Positions 8,450-16,499 of a stretch of DNA of 64,000 nt are shown here, in pieces. The notes under the pieces were generated by a model. The model worked only from the letters and a program-made list of their open reading frames with translations, made no database searches and had not been told where the DNA came from. The DNA comes from Bacillota bacterium. GTDB taxonomy: Bacteria; Bacillota; Clostridia; Lachnospirales; Lachnospiraceae. The number at the start of each line of letters is the position of its first letter. The stretch's first letter is position 1. Where the stretch lies: positions 62,001-126,000 of the forward strand of contig JAEZOB010000009.1 in NCBI GenBank assembly GCA_023414355.1. The letters run 5' to 3'. The translations under genes were made by a program, and so were the position numbers.

Positions 8450-9421
8450 ATGGGAGCGAATACGAAGATTTTATATAATAAGTCCAGAAGTATTAGGGTT
8501 GAAATTGAGAAAATCAGTGACAGACCTTATTATTCCATGCAGTATCAGGGCGACTATTTATTCGATGAGTACCTAAAGCAGGGTGCTGGTAATCTTTTAG
8601 AATACTGTGATTTTATAGACAAGCATCTCATCACGGATCAGCCGCGAAATTCCGATCCGAGAGCCTTAGGCTGTGGTGCATTTATTGCCCGTAATCCTGA
8701 GGGGGATATCCTTTTTGCTAGAAATATGGATTGCGAATGCGCCATTCCAATGCGTATCTTAATCAAAGAGAAGGATAACATTCACTCAATAGCATTCTTA
8801 AGTATGGCAGAGCTGGACTGGGATGAGAATACCTTCCATACACTGGAGGAGGATACGAAATTGACCTTGGCTGCACCCTATAGTCCACTGGATGGGATGA
8901 ATGAATATGGCTTGGCGGTAGCAAGTCTCACTGATGCCGGAGCAGTCTATCCCACACAGAATAAAACCACATTATTAGATCTGACATTACCAAGATTAAT
9001 TCTGAATAAGGCAAAAACAGTCGAGGAAGCGCTTCAGCTTGCAGGGCAATATAATCTGTTTTATATTGTAGCCCCAAGTCATTATCTGATTGCTGATTCA
9101 ACGGGAAGTTCTGCTGTAATCGAGTTTGTGAATGGCAGAATGGTTACGATTGAGAAGGAGAAGGAGTTTCAGGTCGTTACCAATTTTAGATTGTATGATA
9201 ATCCTGATCACATAGGCTTCGGTAAGGACAGATATGATAACCTGGATCAGGAACTAGAGAAGCGAAACGGTATCATTACTGAAAAGGAAGCGCTGGATTT
9301 ACTTAAGAAGAATGTCATACCGGGTGATGAACAGTGGTCAGCAGTGTATAATCTGACCAGACGGAAGGTGCTTATCACTTTTTCAAGAGAATACGATTGT
9401 ATATATCAGTACGAACTATAA
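8450..9421 (+). CDS. C45/choloylglycine-type Ntn hydrolase (linear amide C-N hydrolase)
   Basis: The protein has 323 residues. The signature RALGCGAFIARNPEGDILFARNMDC lies about 60 residues after a propeptide-like N-terminus, so the cysteine in LGC is the probable nucleophile exposed by autocleavage; the RNMD motif matches acyltransferase and penicillin-V-acylase relatives. I prefer the ATG at 8450 because the AGAGGGAG ribosome site would overlap the earlier GTG at 8438. The substrate could be an acyl amide such as a bile salt, N-acyl amino acid or beta-lactam side chain. Confidence 0.8.
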   Translation: MGANTKILYNKSRSIRVEIEKISDRPYYSMQYQGDYLFDEYLKQGAGNLLEYCDFIDKHLITDQPRNSDPRALGCGAFIARNPEGDILFARNMDCECAIPMRILIKEKDNIHSIAFLSMAELDWDENTFHTLEEDTKLTLAAPYSPLDGMNEYGLAVASLTDAGAVYPTQNKTTLLDLTLPRLILNKAKTVEEALQLAGQYNLFYIVAPSHYLIADSTGSSAVIEFVNGRMVTIEKEKEFQVVTNFRLYDNPDHIGFGKDRYDNLDQELEKRNGIITEKEALDLLKKNVIPGDEQWSAVYNLTRRKVLITFSREYDCIYQYEL

Positions 9422-9457
9422 ACCTGATGAAAAATATATTTGTAAAGGGAGATAATT

Positions 9458-9949
9458 ATGTATATACAGGAGATTACTGATGAATACAGAGATAGGGTAA
9501 ATCAAATTTTAATGGAAGAATGGCATTGCCCTCCTTCCATTTCAAGAGGAAAGGCAATTGATACAATAAGGCTGCCCGGCTTACTTTTTATTGAAAAGGA
9601 TGTAATCAAAGGAGTTATAACTTATCATATTGAGAATGAAGAATGCGAGGTTGTAACACTCAATAGTTTTGAAGAAAATAGAGGAATTGGAACGGCTCTG
9701 ATTGAGGGAGTGATTACCATTGCTCGAGAAAAGAAATGTACAAGACTATGGCTGATTACCACGAATGATGATATCAATGCCATACGCTTCTATCAAAAGA
9801 AAGGACTTGACTTAAAAGCCGCTCATATTAATGCTATGGATGTATCAAGGAAGCTAAAACCAAGTATTCCGTTAATCGGAATGGATCACATTCCAATTAA
9901 GCATGAGCTGGAGTTTGAGATCTTGCTTGAGCAAAAAAACATTGAATGA
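9458..9949 (+). CDS. GNAT family N-acetyltransferase
   Basis: This 163-residue protein has motif A ENRGIGTALIEGVI near residues 69-82 and the GNAT-typical NDDINAIRFYQKKG segment. It lies 36 bases after the Ntn hydrolase and ends at its own terminator, so the two may be cotranscribed. The acceptor is unknown. Confidence 0.85.
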   Translation: MYIQEITDEYRDRVNQILMEEWHCPPSISRGKAIDTIRLPGLLFIEKDVIKGVITYHIENEECEVVTLNSFEENRGIGTALIEGVITIAREKKCTRLWLITTNDDINAIRFYQKKGLDLKAAHINAMDVSRKLKPSIPLIGMDHIPIKHELEFEILLEQKNIE

Positions 9950-9963
9950 TAAAGAAGAATGCT

Positions 9964-10000
9964 AAGCATCCTGTCATAAAATTGGCAGGGTGCTTATTTA
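9964..10000 (+). terminator. Rho-independent terminator
   Basis: AAGCATCCTG (9964-9973) pairs with CAGGGTGCTT (9986-9995) with one G-U pair. Confidence 0.7.
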
Positions 10001-10113
10001 TGTCTCTTTCTAAATAAAGATTTATGATCGGTTCCTCAAAAATCATATAATAAAGCTTAACCTAGCTAACACGAATTTGGTTTTGCATTTTACAATAATA
10101 CAATAAAAATCTC

Positions 10114-10144
10114 TTGACCTTAACGCTACGTGAAGGTATACACT
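10114..10144 (+). promoter_or_regulatory. MerR-type promoter with 19-bp spacer
   Basis: TTGACC (10114-10119) and TACACT (10139-10144) are separated by 19 bases, too long for ordinary sigma-A use. The spacer carries the dyad ACCTTAACG-CTA-CGTGAAGGT (10118-10138), with 8 of 9 positions symmetrical. This is the hallmark of promoters that MerR family activators untwist. No MerR gene is in the window. Confidence 0.8.
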
Positions 10145-10201
10145 ATGCCTAGTTACTTGAGTGGCCATAAGTAATCTATGAAAAATAGGGAGGATAAACC
10201 A

Positions 10202-11065
10202 GTGATAATTAATATTTTAGATACCTATCAGTTGTACACAGAGATGCTGTCGTTGCCGGAGGAGGATAGAGAAGCCTTCTTTGATGCAAAAGTAATGCAG
10301 CCTTTTGCACCAATGTATGAGATGATGAATATGCCCCGCGACCCCGGAGCTTTTGGGTGCCTAGCATTGTCGGGTGCAGACAGCGCAGCAAAGGATATGC
10401 TGTCACAGCTACAGGCTGCTGATGCATGGAATATAGCAAATCAGGCAATCATTCAGGCTGAGAATAATCTGCGGAAATCGGGGATACCCATGCCGAAGGA
10501 CTTGGTATTCGGGTTGTTTTTGGCTGATCCAATGTTCCATGCAGGTAGCAAGGGATATACCGGAGCAGGTTCCTGTCCGGGCTTTATTCAGGTCATGATT
10601 GCTCCGAATGAGTATAATCTACCGAGATTAGTTTCCTGTGTTGCACATGAATTTCACCATAACATTTTATTCTATAACGTAAAGTGGAACTTTATGAATG
10701 TCAGCCTGAGCCAATACCTGGCAGTGGAAGGGCTGGCAGAAAGCCTGGCAGCTGAATTATATGGTAAAGAGTTCAATGGACCCTGGGTTGCTGATATCAA
10801 GGAAGCAGATTTGAGAAAAGCAAATGGGATACTCGGGCAGAAGCTCGATACGAAGGGCTTTATGGAGGTGCGAAAGTATATGTACGGTGACCATCCTATG
10901 GTACCGGAAGGACAAACTCTTGGGATTCCTTACTGTGCCGGTTATGCGGTAGGCTATCATGCTGTACAAGCCTACCTGCAGAAAACCTCAAAAACGGTAT
11001 CTGAGGCAACCAAGGATTTTATTGATGGAGAAGATATTGTGAAGCAATCAGGGTATTTTCTCTAA
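10202..11065 (+). CDS. DUF2268 putative zinc-dependent protease
   Basis: This 287-residue protein contains HEFHHNILF, an HExxH-type zinc site, in mid-protein, followed by VEGLAESLAAELYG, which supplies the probable third ligand glutamate. That is typical of DUF2268 proteins. The GTG at 10202 has GGGAGG 8 bases upstream; the ATG at 10178 has no such site. There is no signal peptide. It is driven by the MerR-type promoter, so expression should respond to a drug, metal or redox signal. Confidence 0.85.
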   Translation: MIINILDTYQLYTEMLSLPEEDREAFFDAKVMQPFAPMYEMMNMPRDPGAFGCLALSGADSAAKDMLSQLQAADAWNIANQAIIQAENNLRKSGIPMPKDLVFGLFLADPMFHAGSKGYTGAGSCPGFIQVMIAPNEYNLPRLVSCVAHEFHHNILFYNVKWNFMNVSLSQYLAVEGLAESLAAELYGKEFNGPWVADIKEADLRKANGILGQKLDTKGFMEVRKYMYGDHPMVPEGQTLGIPYCAGYAVGYHAVQAYLQKTSKTVSEATKDFIDGEDIVKQSGYFL

Positions 11066-11126
11066 TCGGCAATAAGACTTTATGTAAAAATGAGGCTTTT
11101 TCAAAGTGAAAAGTAAATTATTATAT

Positions 11127-11155
11127 GGGAGTGATGAAGAGGTATCATTGCTCCC
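11127..11155 (+). terminator. Hairpin after DUF2268 gene
   Basis: GGGAGTGATG and CATTGCTCCC form a stem, but no T-run follows, so its role as a terminator is uncertain. Confidence 0.4.
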
Positions 11156-11231
11156 GCAAAATTTGAAATAACCTTTTTAAATTTACAGCCCTGCTTTTAA
11201 GTTTTATTAAAGAAGTTCATATAATGAATCA

Positions 11232-11284
11232 TTGACAAAGACTAGATATCTCTTTATAATAACATTGTTATATAACGCTGTTAT
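11232..11284 (+). promoter_or_regulatory. Consensus promoter with two tandem palindromic operators
   Basis: TTGACA (11232-11237), 17 bases, TATAAT (11255-11260) is a perfect sigma-A consensus. Two palindromes lie end to end over the start site: ATAACATTGTTAT (11259-11271) and ATAACGCTGTTAT (11272-11284). Such a strong promoter covered by operators suggests tight autorepression by the following TetR protein. Confidence 0.8.
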
Positions 11285-11300
11285 CCTAAGGAGTATTTAT

Positions 11301-11801
11301 ATGCCGCCCAAAAAGCAAATCAGCAAAGAACAGATTATTGAGAAAGCCTTTACGATGGTTCGGGAAGAAGGTTATGAATTACTGACAGCAAGAAGCCTGG
11401 CAAGGGAGCTAAACTGTTCAACACAGCCTATCTATCAGGCGTTCAGTGATATGAAGGAGTTAAAGGCCGACCTAATCAGGAAGGCTCAGGAAATATTGGT
11501 AGGCTATATGATGAAGATGAGTGATCCTACATTGCCTCCGGAGTTGGCTTATTACCTTTCCTATATACAATTTGCGGAGTCTGAGAAGCATCTGTTCCAG
11601 CTGATATTTACTTCCGGTGGACTTGATTTATCTGCGATGAATGGGCTTAGTATTGCAGAGCTCAAACCGGATCTGAACATGATCATATATGCAAATGGTA
11701 TCGTTATGATGCAGGTCTTCCATACACTAGTACTGACCAATGAGCAGAAGAAAAAGATGCTGCTGCAGGCTTATGATTTGTTTAAGAAGGGGGCAGTGTG
11801 A
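11301..11801 (+). CDS. TetR family transcriptional regulator
   Basis: This 166-residue protein has a DNA-binding helix-turn-helix (LLTARSLARELNCSTQPIYQAFSDMKELKADL, residues 25-56). It is a short TetR protein, similar to those with the WHG-type C-terminal domain. The ATG at 11301 follows AAGGAG. It is upstream of the condensation-like acyltransferase gene. Confidence 0.88.
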   Translation: MPPKKQISKEQIIEKAFTMVREEGYELLTARSLARELNCSTQPIYQAFSDMKELKADLIRKAQEILVGYMMKMSDPTLPPELAYYLSYIQFAESEKHLFQLIFTSGGLDLSAMNGLSIAELKPDLNMIIYANGIVMMQVFHTLVLTNEQKKKMLLQAYDLFKKGAV

Positions 11802-11863
11802 AAAATCAAGATTTTTCACATGGTAAATTTGTGCTTACGCCCAAATTTACAAGATTTCGTAAG
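11797..11863 (+). other. Overlapping hairpins between TetR and acyltransferase genes
   Basis: TGTGAAAAATC-AA-GATTTTTCACA (11797-11820) is a near-continuous palindrome spanning the TetR stop codon. GTAAATTTG (11823-11831) pairs with CAAATTTAC (11842-11850), and CTTACG (11833-11838) could instead pair with CGTAAG (11858-11863). The last two stems exclude one another. It may set relative expression or transcript stability. Confidence 0.6.
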
Positions 11864-11876
11864 AATGGAGATTAAA

Positions 11877-13142
11877 ATGATGAGGACTAGGATAGATAAA
11901 GAAAGAACATGGATTTTTTCACCGGTCAATAATATCGCAATTAAAGTTGATATCAAAGGGAATATCTCGGAAGAACAGCTGGCAGAAGCGATAGGAAACA
12001 CGGTTAGTCAATATGAAATGCTTCATCAGAAGGTAGTCCTGGATCAGGATGGAAATGCCTACTATGAAGAAACAGAGCTCTATGAACCTGTGCTGGAGCC
12101 AATGAGAACTGATTGGACGGAAGTGTTGAGAGAACAGGAAAAACTCCCGTTTCTGATCGACAGGGGAGAATTGATTAGGTTTTTTTATCAGAGCTTTGAG
12201 GCAGGAATGACGGTACTTATCATTGCGCACCATATCGCCGGAGACGGAATTTCCTTTGCATACTTCGTGCAGGAGCTGATGCGCTCTTTATCCGGAGAAA
12301 AGGTTGAGTATAAAAAGCTGGAGTTGTATGATATGGAAAAGCTTCCGAGGGAAGCAGGACTACATGCCCCGACCACCTGGCTGATGAAGTATATGAATAG
12401 AAAATGGAGGCATACCGGAAGAAAATTCGATTTCAATGACTATTACCGTATATTCAATCAGTATTGGAAGAGCCGCGAAACGCTAACATATCGTTATCCT
12501 ATAGAAGAGGAAGCATATCAATCGATAGTCAGATATTCTAAAGAGAATGGCATAACCATCAATTCGATGATAACAACGGCTCTGATACGAGCCAGCGGTG
12601 AGTTAAGCGATGTTGGGATGGCGGCAAGTATTAGAGAAAAGGGCTTTACCGGCATGGCAAACTATGCGACCGGCATATCCGTAAAATATCAGTACGATGA
12701 GAAACAGAGCTTTGCTGTCAATGCAGGAAGGGTGCAGGAATTAATCTATGCTAAGCTTAATAAAGATGCAAAGAAATATTTCCTTCTTCAGTTTATGAGG
12801 AATATTGAGCCAACACTGATTGATGCAGTATATTTTTGCGCCTGTGAGGGCTATGACAACAAAACCGCACAAGCTTTCAGTAAAATGTTTGGTTATGACG
12901 GGAACCCTAAGGGTATTAGCATCACGAACCTTACAAGATTACCGATAGAAACGAAATATAGTACTTATGAAATTACCGATTTTATTTTCGTACCGCCCCT
13001 AGCCTTGAACGCTGAGAGGATTATTGGAGCATCAGCATTCGAAACTAAAATGGTACTATCACTCCATATCAGTAATAATGAGAATGCAGAAAAGCATCAT
13101 AAGTTTTTCGAGAAAGGGATAGAATACCTAATAAGTTTATAA
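11877..13142 (+). CDS. Condensation-domain-like acyltransferase
   Basis: This 421-residue protein belongs to the chloramphenicol-acetyltransferase/condensation superfamily. The active-site HHxxxDG motif appears as AHHIAGDG near residue 118. The overall length fits a stand-alone alcohol acetyltransferase or PapA5-like enzyme rather than an NRPS module. The start is placed at ATG 11877, after TGGAGA; ATG 11880 is equally possible. It lies downstream of a TetR gene. The acyl donor and acceptor are unknown. Confidence 0.75.
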   Translation: MMRTRIDKERTWIFSPVNNIAIKVDIKGNISEEQLAEAIGNTVSQYEMLHQKVVLDQDGNAYYEETELYEPVLEPMRTDWTEVLREQEKLPFLIDRGELIRFFYQSFEAGMTVLIIAHHIAGDGISFAYFVQELMRSLSGEKVEYKKLELYDMEKLPREAGLHAPTTWLMKYMNRKWRHTGRKFDFNDYYRIFNQYWKSRETLTYRYPIEEEAYQSIVRYSKENGITINSMITTALIRASGELSDVGMAASIREKGFTGMANYATGISVKYQYDEKQSFAVNAGRVQELIYAKLNKDAKKYFLLQFMRNIEPTLIDAVYFCACEGYDNKTAQAFSKMFGYDGNPKGISITNLTRLPIETKYSTYEITDFIFVPPLALNAERIIGASAFETKMVLSLHISNNENAEKHHKFFEKGIEYLISL

Positions 13143-13143
13143 G

Positions 13144-13190
13144 AGATTGGAAAAGGAAGCGAAGAGAATTCGCTTCCTTTTTCAATCTAT
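13144..13190 (+). terminator. Strong terminator hairpin
   Basis: Twenty-base arms at 13144-13163 and 13169-13188 pair with a single mismatch around a 5-base loop, with T-rich and A-rich flanks that could work in both directions. Confidence 0.85.
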
Positions 13191-13192
13191 GT

Positions 13193-13640
13193 TTAGGATC
13201 TTTCCATAAACTCATAAAACTGTTTTGGGGTAACGCCATACTCATTTTTTAAAAGCCCTGAAGAAGTTAGAATAATCTCCGAAGCCGCACTGTTCATATA
13301 CCCGGATGATGGGGGTACCTTGCAGAATGAGCTCTTTCGCAAGGATGAGTTTTTTCTGATTGATGTATTTGTGTATTGTTGTTCCGGAATGCTTTTTAAA
13401 CTCTCTGAGAAGGTGGAATTTGCTGATATAAAAATGGTTTGAAAGATCATCAATTCTGATTTCCTCTTCCTCTTTTATAATGATCCGGAAGAGGATATCG
13501 CTTTTATGACGAAGGGGTATCTGAATGGAGAGAAGGGGTGTGATAATAGAAGGACTGGACTCTTTTATCCACTAGACAAAGGAAGCAAAGGAATTATCTA
13601 ACCCGGCTTTGCTCTCAGAATGCCAGAAGAGCAGAAACTC
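13193..13640 (-). pseudogene. AraC family regulator, frameshifted and truncated
   Basis: Reading the minus strand, one frame gives IRIDDLSNHFYISKFH followed by an AraC helix-turn-helix (REFKKHSGTTIHKYINQKK, then GFGDYSNFFRAF). The reading then breaks at an A6 run (13245-13250) and continues in the next frame as NEYGVTPKQFYEF, the normal AraC C-terminus. An in-frame TAG at 13572-13574 interrupts it further upstream, and no ligand-binding N-terminal domain remains. It is a decayed gene; the homopolymer break alone could be a sequencing error, but the TAG and the missing 5' end could not. Confidence 0.75.
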
Positions 13641-13674
13641 TTGCATGGAGCTGGCACTGCTTTGGAGTATTCAC

Positions 13675-13938
13675 GTCAATCTATCCATAACAGAATTACC
13701 CAAGGAAGATAAGCCTTTTCCTAATGTAAAAGCTGCTATGGAGGAAATGGAGCAATATGCTGATCTGGTAGCGGTATCCTCAGCAAACGGTCAGGCTGTC
13801 GAAGAGGAATGGAGCAAGCATGATCTGAAAAGACATACAAAAGTATTATTGAGTCAGGAAGCAGGATCAAAAGCGTACTGTATCTTGGAATTGTTGAAAA
13901 AAGGATATGCCCCGGGACAGGTCAGCATGGTAGGAGAT
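13675..13938 (+). pseudogene. HAD-superfamily hydrolase fragment
   Basis: The frame encodes FPNVKAAMEEMEQYADLV, VSSANGQAVEEEW, and QEAGSKA...LLKKGYAPGQVSMVGD. These are the middle and the motif-4 region of a HAD phosphatase, cut off right at MVGD, where the second metal-binding aspartates should follow. The catalytic DxD motif at the N-terminus is absent. Reading then runs into the antisense of the HxlR gene. It is a remnant abutting the AraC pseudogene. Confidence 0.65.
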
Positions 13939-13943
13939 GTATT

Positions 13944-14297
13944 TTATATACTATACTTTTTGATCCATTGATATAATTCATCGAACATTGGTAATAAGCC
14001 ATACCCTTTTTCACTCAATGCATATTCTACCCTTGGAGGTACTTGAGGATATTCGGTACGAGTAATTAATCCATCCGCTTCCAGCTCCTTCAATTGAGCA
14101 TTGAGGATCTTATGTGTGATTGGTGCTGCCTGACGTTTCAGTTCACCATAACGGATTGTTTCATAATACCCAATGATATATAAGAGTTTTAGTTTCCATT
14201 TTCCTGAGATAAGGGATAAGGCCTGTGATATTTTATCACAACCGATTTCCTCATAGATGCAATCATCATTTGCATCATTACAGATGTTATCCTTCAT
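13944..14297 (-). CDS. HxlR family transcriptional regulator
   Basis: This 117-residue winged-helix protein has the HxlR signature SGKWKLKLLYIIGY...IRYGELKRQ, ITHKILNAQLKELEADGLI and PPRVEYALSEKGY. The ATG at 14297 follows GGATGGAGG. It has cysteines near the N-terminus (NIC, DDC, GC), often redox- or electrophile-sensitive in this family. It is divergent from an SDR dehydrogenase gene, its likely target. Confidence 0.88.
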   Translation of the reverse strand: MKDNICNDANDDCIYEEIGCDKISQALSLISGKWKLKLLYIIGYYETIRYGELKRQAAPITHKILNAQLKELEADGLITRTEYPQVPPRVEYALSEKGYGLLPMFDELYQWIKKYSI

Positions 14298-14447
14298 GAT
14301 TTCCTCCATCCTTATGTAAACCAATTAGTAACCTGCTTTCCTTTTGGAGAGTAGTTCACAATATTGTGCGTACTTGATCATTAGTATTACATAAATCATA
14401 ATGAGAAACAAGATAAATAAATATTTTGCATTGTGAAGGGAGAAATT

Positions 14448-15254
14448 ATGAAGACAATATTTATAACAGGGGCCTCCTCGGGAATAGGAAAGGAAACAGC
14501 AATTCTATTTCAACAAAAAGGCTGGAATGTCATCGCTACGATGAGAAATCCAGAAAACAAGCATGTTCTTAATCAACTGAGCAATGTTGAGGTTATTGCC
14601 TGTGATGTGACAGATGTGAATAGTATTCGAACAGCGATCGAAAGGGGAAAAGAAAAATTCGGCGTGATAGATGTGGTTGTAAATAATGCGGGGTATTACC
14701 TGGTAGGGCCTTTGGAGGCTGCTTCCTCCGAACAGATCAGACGACAGGTAGAAACGAATCTGCTGGGTACAATTGAGACGACCAAAGCAATACTTCCGCA
14801 CTTTAGAAAAAACAGATCCGGGATCATTATTAATCTATCCTCGATTGCCGGAATAGTGTCGATACCATTGCAATCCCTCTACCATGCTACGAAATTTGCC
14901 ATAGAGGGTTTCTCTGAATCTCTACAGTATGAAGTTGACCCGTATCATATAAAAATCAAAATAATTGAGCCGGGAACCATAAAGACTAATTTTTGTGGTA
15001 AATCCATGGATATAGCGAACCAGGGTGAGAGTGAGGAGTACCAGAGCTATTCCGGGAAGGTTCTAAATAACCTAATAAGAAGCGGTAATTCGGGATCGAC
15101 TCCGGAAGGAGTAGCAAAAATGATTTACAAGGCTGCTAATGATCGTAGTAGCAGGATGAGATATCCAACAGGGAAAATGAAAGGTATGATAACTCTGAGA
15201 AAACTATTACCCTTAGGGATCTATCGTGCTATTGTAAAAGCATCCCTAGAATGA
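14448..15254 (+). CDS. Short-chain dehydrogenase/reductase (SDR)
   Basis: This 268-residue classical SDR has the cofactor loop TGASSGIG near residues 7-14, the NNAG motif, catalytic Ser in LSSIAG, and YHATK as the YxxxK motif. RBS GAAGGGAG precedes the ATG at 14448. It is divergent from the HxlR gene, a common detoxification pairing. The substrate is unknown. Confidence 0.9.
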   Translation: MKTIFITGASSGIGKETAILFQQKGWNVIATMRNPENKHVLNQLSNVEVIACDVTDVNSIRTAIERGKEKFGVIDVVVNNAGYYLVGPLEAASSEQIRRQVETNLLGTIETTKAILPHFRKNRSGIIINLSSIAGIVSIPLQSLYHATKFAIEGFSESLQYEVDPYHIKIKIIEPGTIKTNFCGKSMDIANQGESEEYQSYSGKVLNNLIRSGNSGSTPEGVAKMIYKAANDRSSRMRYPTGKMKGMITLRKLLPLGIYRAIVKASLE

Positions 15255-15288
15255 GTCATTGTATAGTATCTAATAAGAATATTATAAC

Positions 15289-15326
15289 AGGAGGGGCATC
15301 TTATCATAAAATAGAATGCCCTTCCT
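15289..15326. terminator. Hairpin between convergent genes
   Basis: AGGAGGGGCAT (15289-15299) pairs with ATGCCCTTCCT (15316-15326), with one wobble pair. Confidence 0.55.
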
Positions 15327-15687
15327 ACGGCTCAAGCTTAATCAACTTAATAAGAAATACTAAAGTAGTAGCGAACAAGCAGGTAAACATCACTGCCATG
15401 GCATACTCACCCAGCTGCAGATAGTAACCACCCGCATTTAGCACAGAATATAGCAGCATCCCGAGAGAAAAGGTATGTACTCTTGGGCCCCATGTTACCT
15501 TCTGTATTGAGGTGATGCCTCCGAGCAACAATAGAATAGCGGTGATAAATTCTGATGCAATATGAGTAGAGATGCGAATAGGTTCTGTATGGATTTCCGG
15601 TACCTGTTTTGTAATCAACAGTAATGTCCACATCGTGATCATACAGATTCCCACGATGATGCCATAGAGATAAGATGCTTTCTTCAT
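15325..15687 (-). CDS. Small four-helix membrane protein of unknown function
   Basis: This 120-residue protein has about four membrane segments (residues 5-25, 45-62, 72-88, 95-116). It overlaps the stop of the upstream TetR gene by 4 bases (ATGA), so it is translationally coupled and probably the regulated effector of that operon. No motif is recognised. Confidence 0.7.
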   Translation of the reverse strand: MKKASYLYGIIVGICMITMWTLLLITKQVPEIHTEPIRISTHIASEFITAILLLLGGITSIQKVTWGPRVHTFSLGMLLYSVLNAGGYYLQLGEYAMAVMFTCLFATTLVFLIKLIKLEP

Positions 15688-16280
15688 TTATAATCCTCCT
15701 GTTCAATCATACCATAGAGACAAATCTTCATTACCTGGATAAGGCGCTTTGTAAACTCACTGCTTTCTACTTCTGACAGTAGCCCAGTCTTTAACTCATA
15801 AAAAATCGCACTGTTTAAAACCTGTAGCTTTAGCTCATAATGATTGCTTGTAATGTGGCTGCCGTCTTTTGATTTTACGATTACCAGCGATAACAGCTTC
15901 GCAAAATCAAAAGCCTCGAGGCTACTGTTATCCTCTTTCGGCATATAATCGAGTTCCTTTAGAAAGCTTTTGAATAAATTGTATTCCTTAGCGATTGTAC
16001 AGATAATAATCGATAATAATGTGCTAAGATTATCCTCACAACTCTTTCCCTCGTCCAGTGCCGGGCGAATATCTACTGAGATAAATTGTTCTTCTGCCCA
16101 AAACATTAGAATCTCTCTTTTGGATTTAAAAAAATTATAGAAGGTCCCCTTTGCTATTTCTAACTGATTGGTAATCTGTTCAATTGTTACATGCTCATAT
16201 CCATATTCTCGAAATAGAGATAAGGACAACTGGACAATATCCTTCTTTACCTGTTCCCGATGCTTTTTATATAGAGACAT
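15684..16280 (-). CDS. TetR family transcriptional regulator
   Basis: This 198-residue protein has the HTH EHVTIEQITNQLEIAKGTFYNFFKSKREIL at residues 30-60. The ATG at 16280 lies 9-14 bases after an AAAGGAAA site. The long perfect palindrome 17 bases upstream is a likely autoregulatory site. It is coupled to a small membrane protein gene downstream. Confidence 0.88.
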   Translation of the reverse strand: MSLYKKHREQVKKDIVQLSLSLFREYGYEHVTIEQITNQLEIAKGTFYNFFKSKREILMFWAEEQFISVDIRPALDEGKSCEDNLSTLLSIIICTIAKEYNLFKSFLKELDYMPKEDNSSLEAFDFAKLLSLVIVKSKDGSHITSNHYELKLQVLNSAIFYELKTGLLSEVESSEFTKRLIQVMKICLYGMIEQEDYK

Positions 16281-16296
16281 TCTCACATTTCCTTTC

Positions 16297-16330
16297 GGTA
16301 TATAATATGACTGTGGTCATATTATATACC
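16297..16330 (-). promoter_or_regulatory. Long palindromic TetR operator
   Basis: Perfect 15-base arms at 16297-16311 (GGTATATAATATGAC) and 16316-16330 flank a TGTG centre. The dyad lies in the promoter region of the TetR gene. Confidence 0.8.
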
Positions 16331-16429
16331 TGGTTTAATTTGTTGTCAACCGAAATGATATAGTTATTTCCTTTATGTTACGAAGTAAAGAATAGTTATT
16401 GGTATACCTAAATAAAGATTAAAATCATA

Positions 16430-16477
16430 TTGATTACTGCAAATTAATCTGTTATACTAAAAGACAATATATTGTCT
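16430..16477 (+). promoter_or_regulatory. MarR-gene promoter and palindromic operator
   Basis: TTGATT (16430-16435), 17 bases, TATACT (16453-16458). AGACAATATATTGTCT at 16462-16477 covers the start site and is identical to the palindrome at 1045-1060. Confidence 0.8.
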
Positions 16478-16499
16478 ACATATAAAGAGGAGGTATCGT

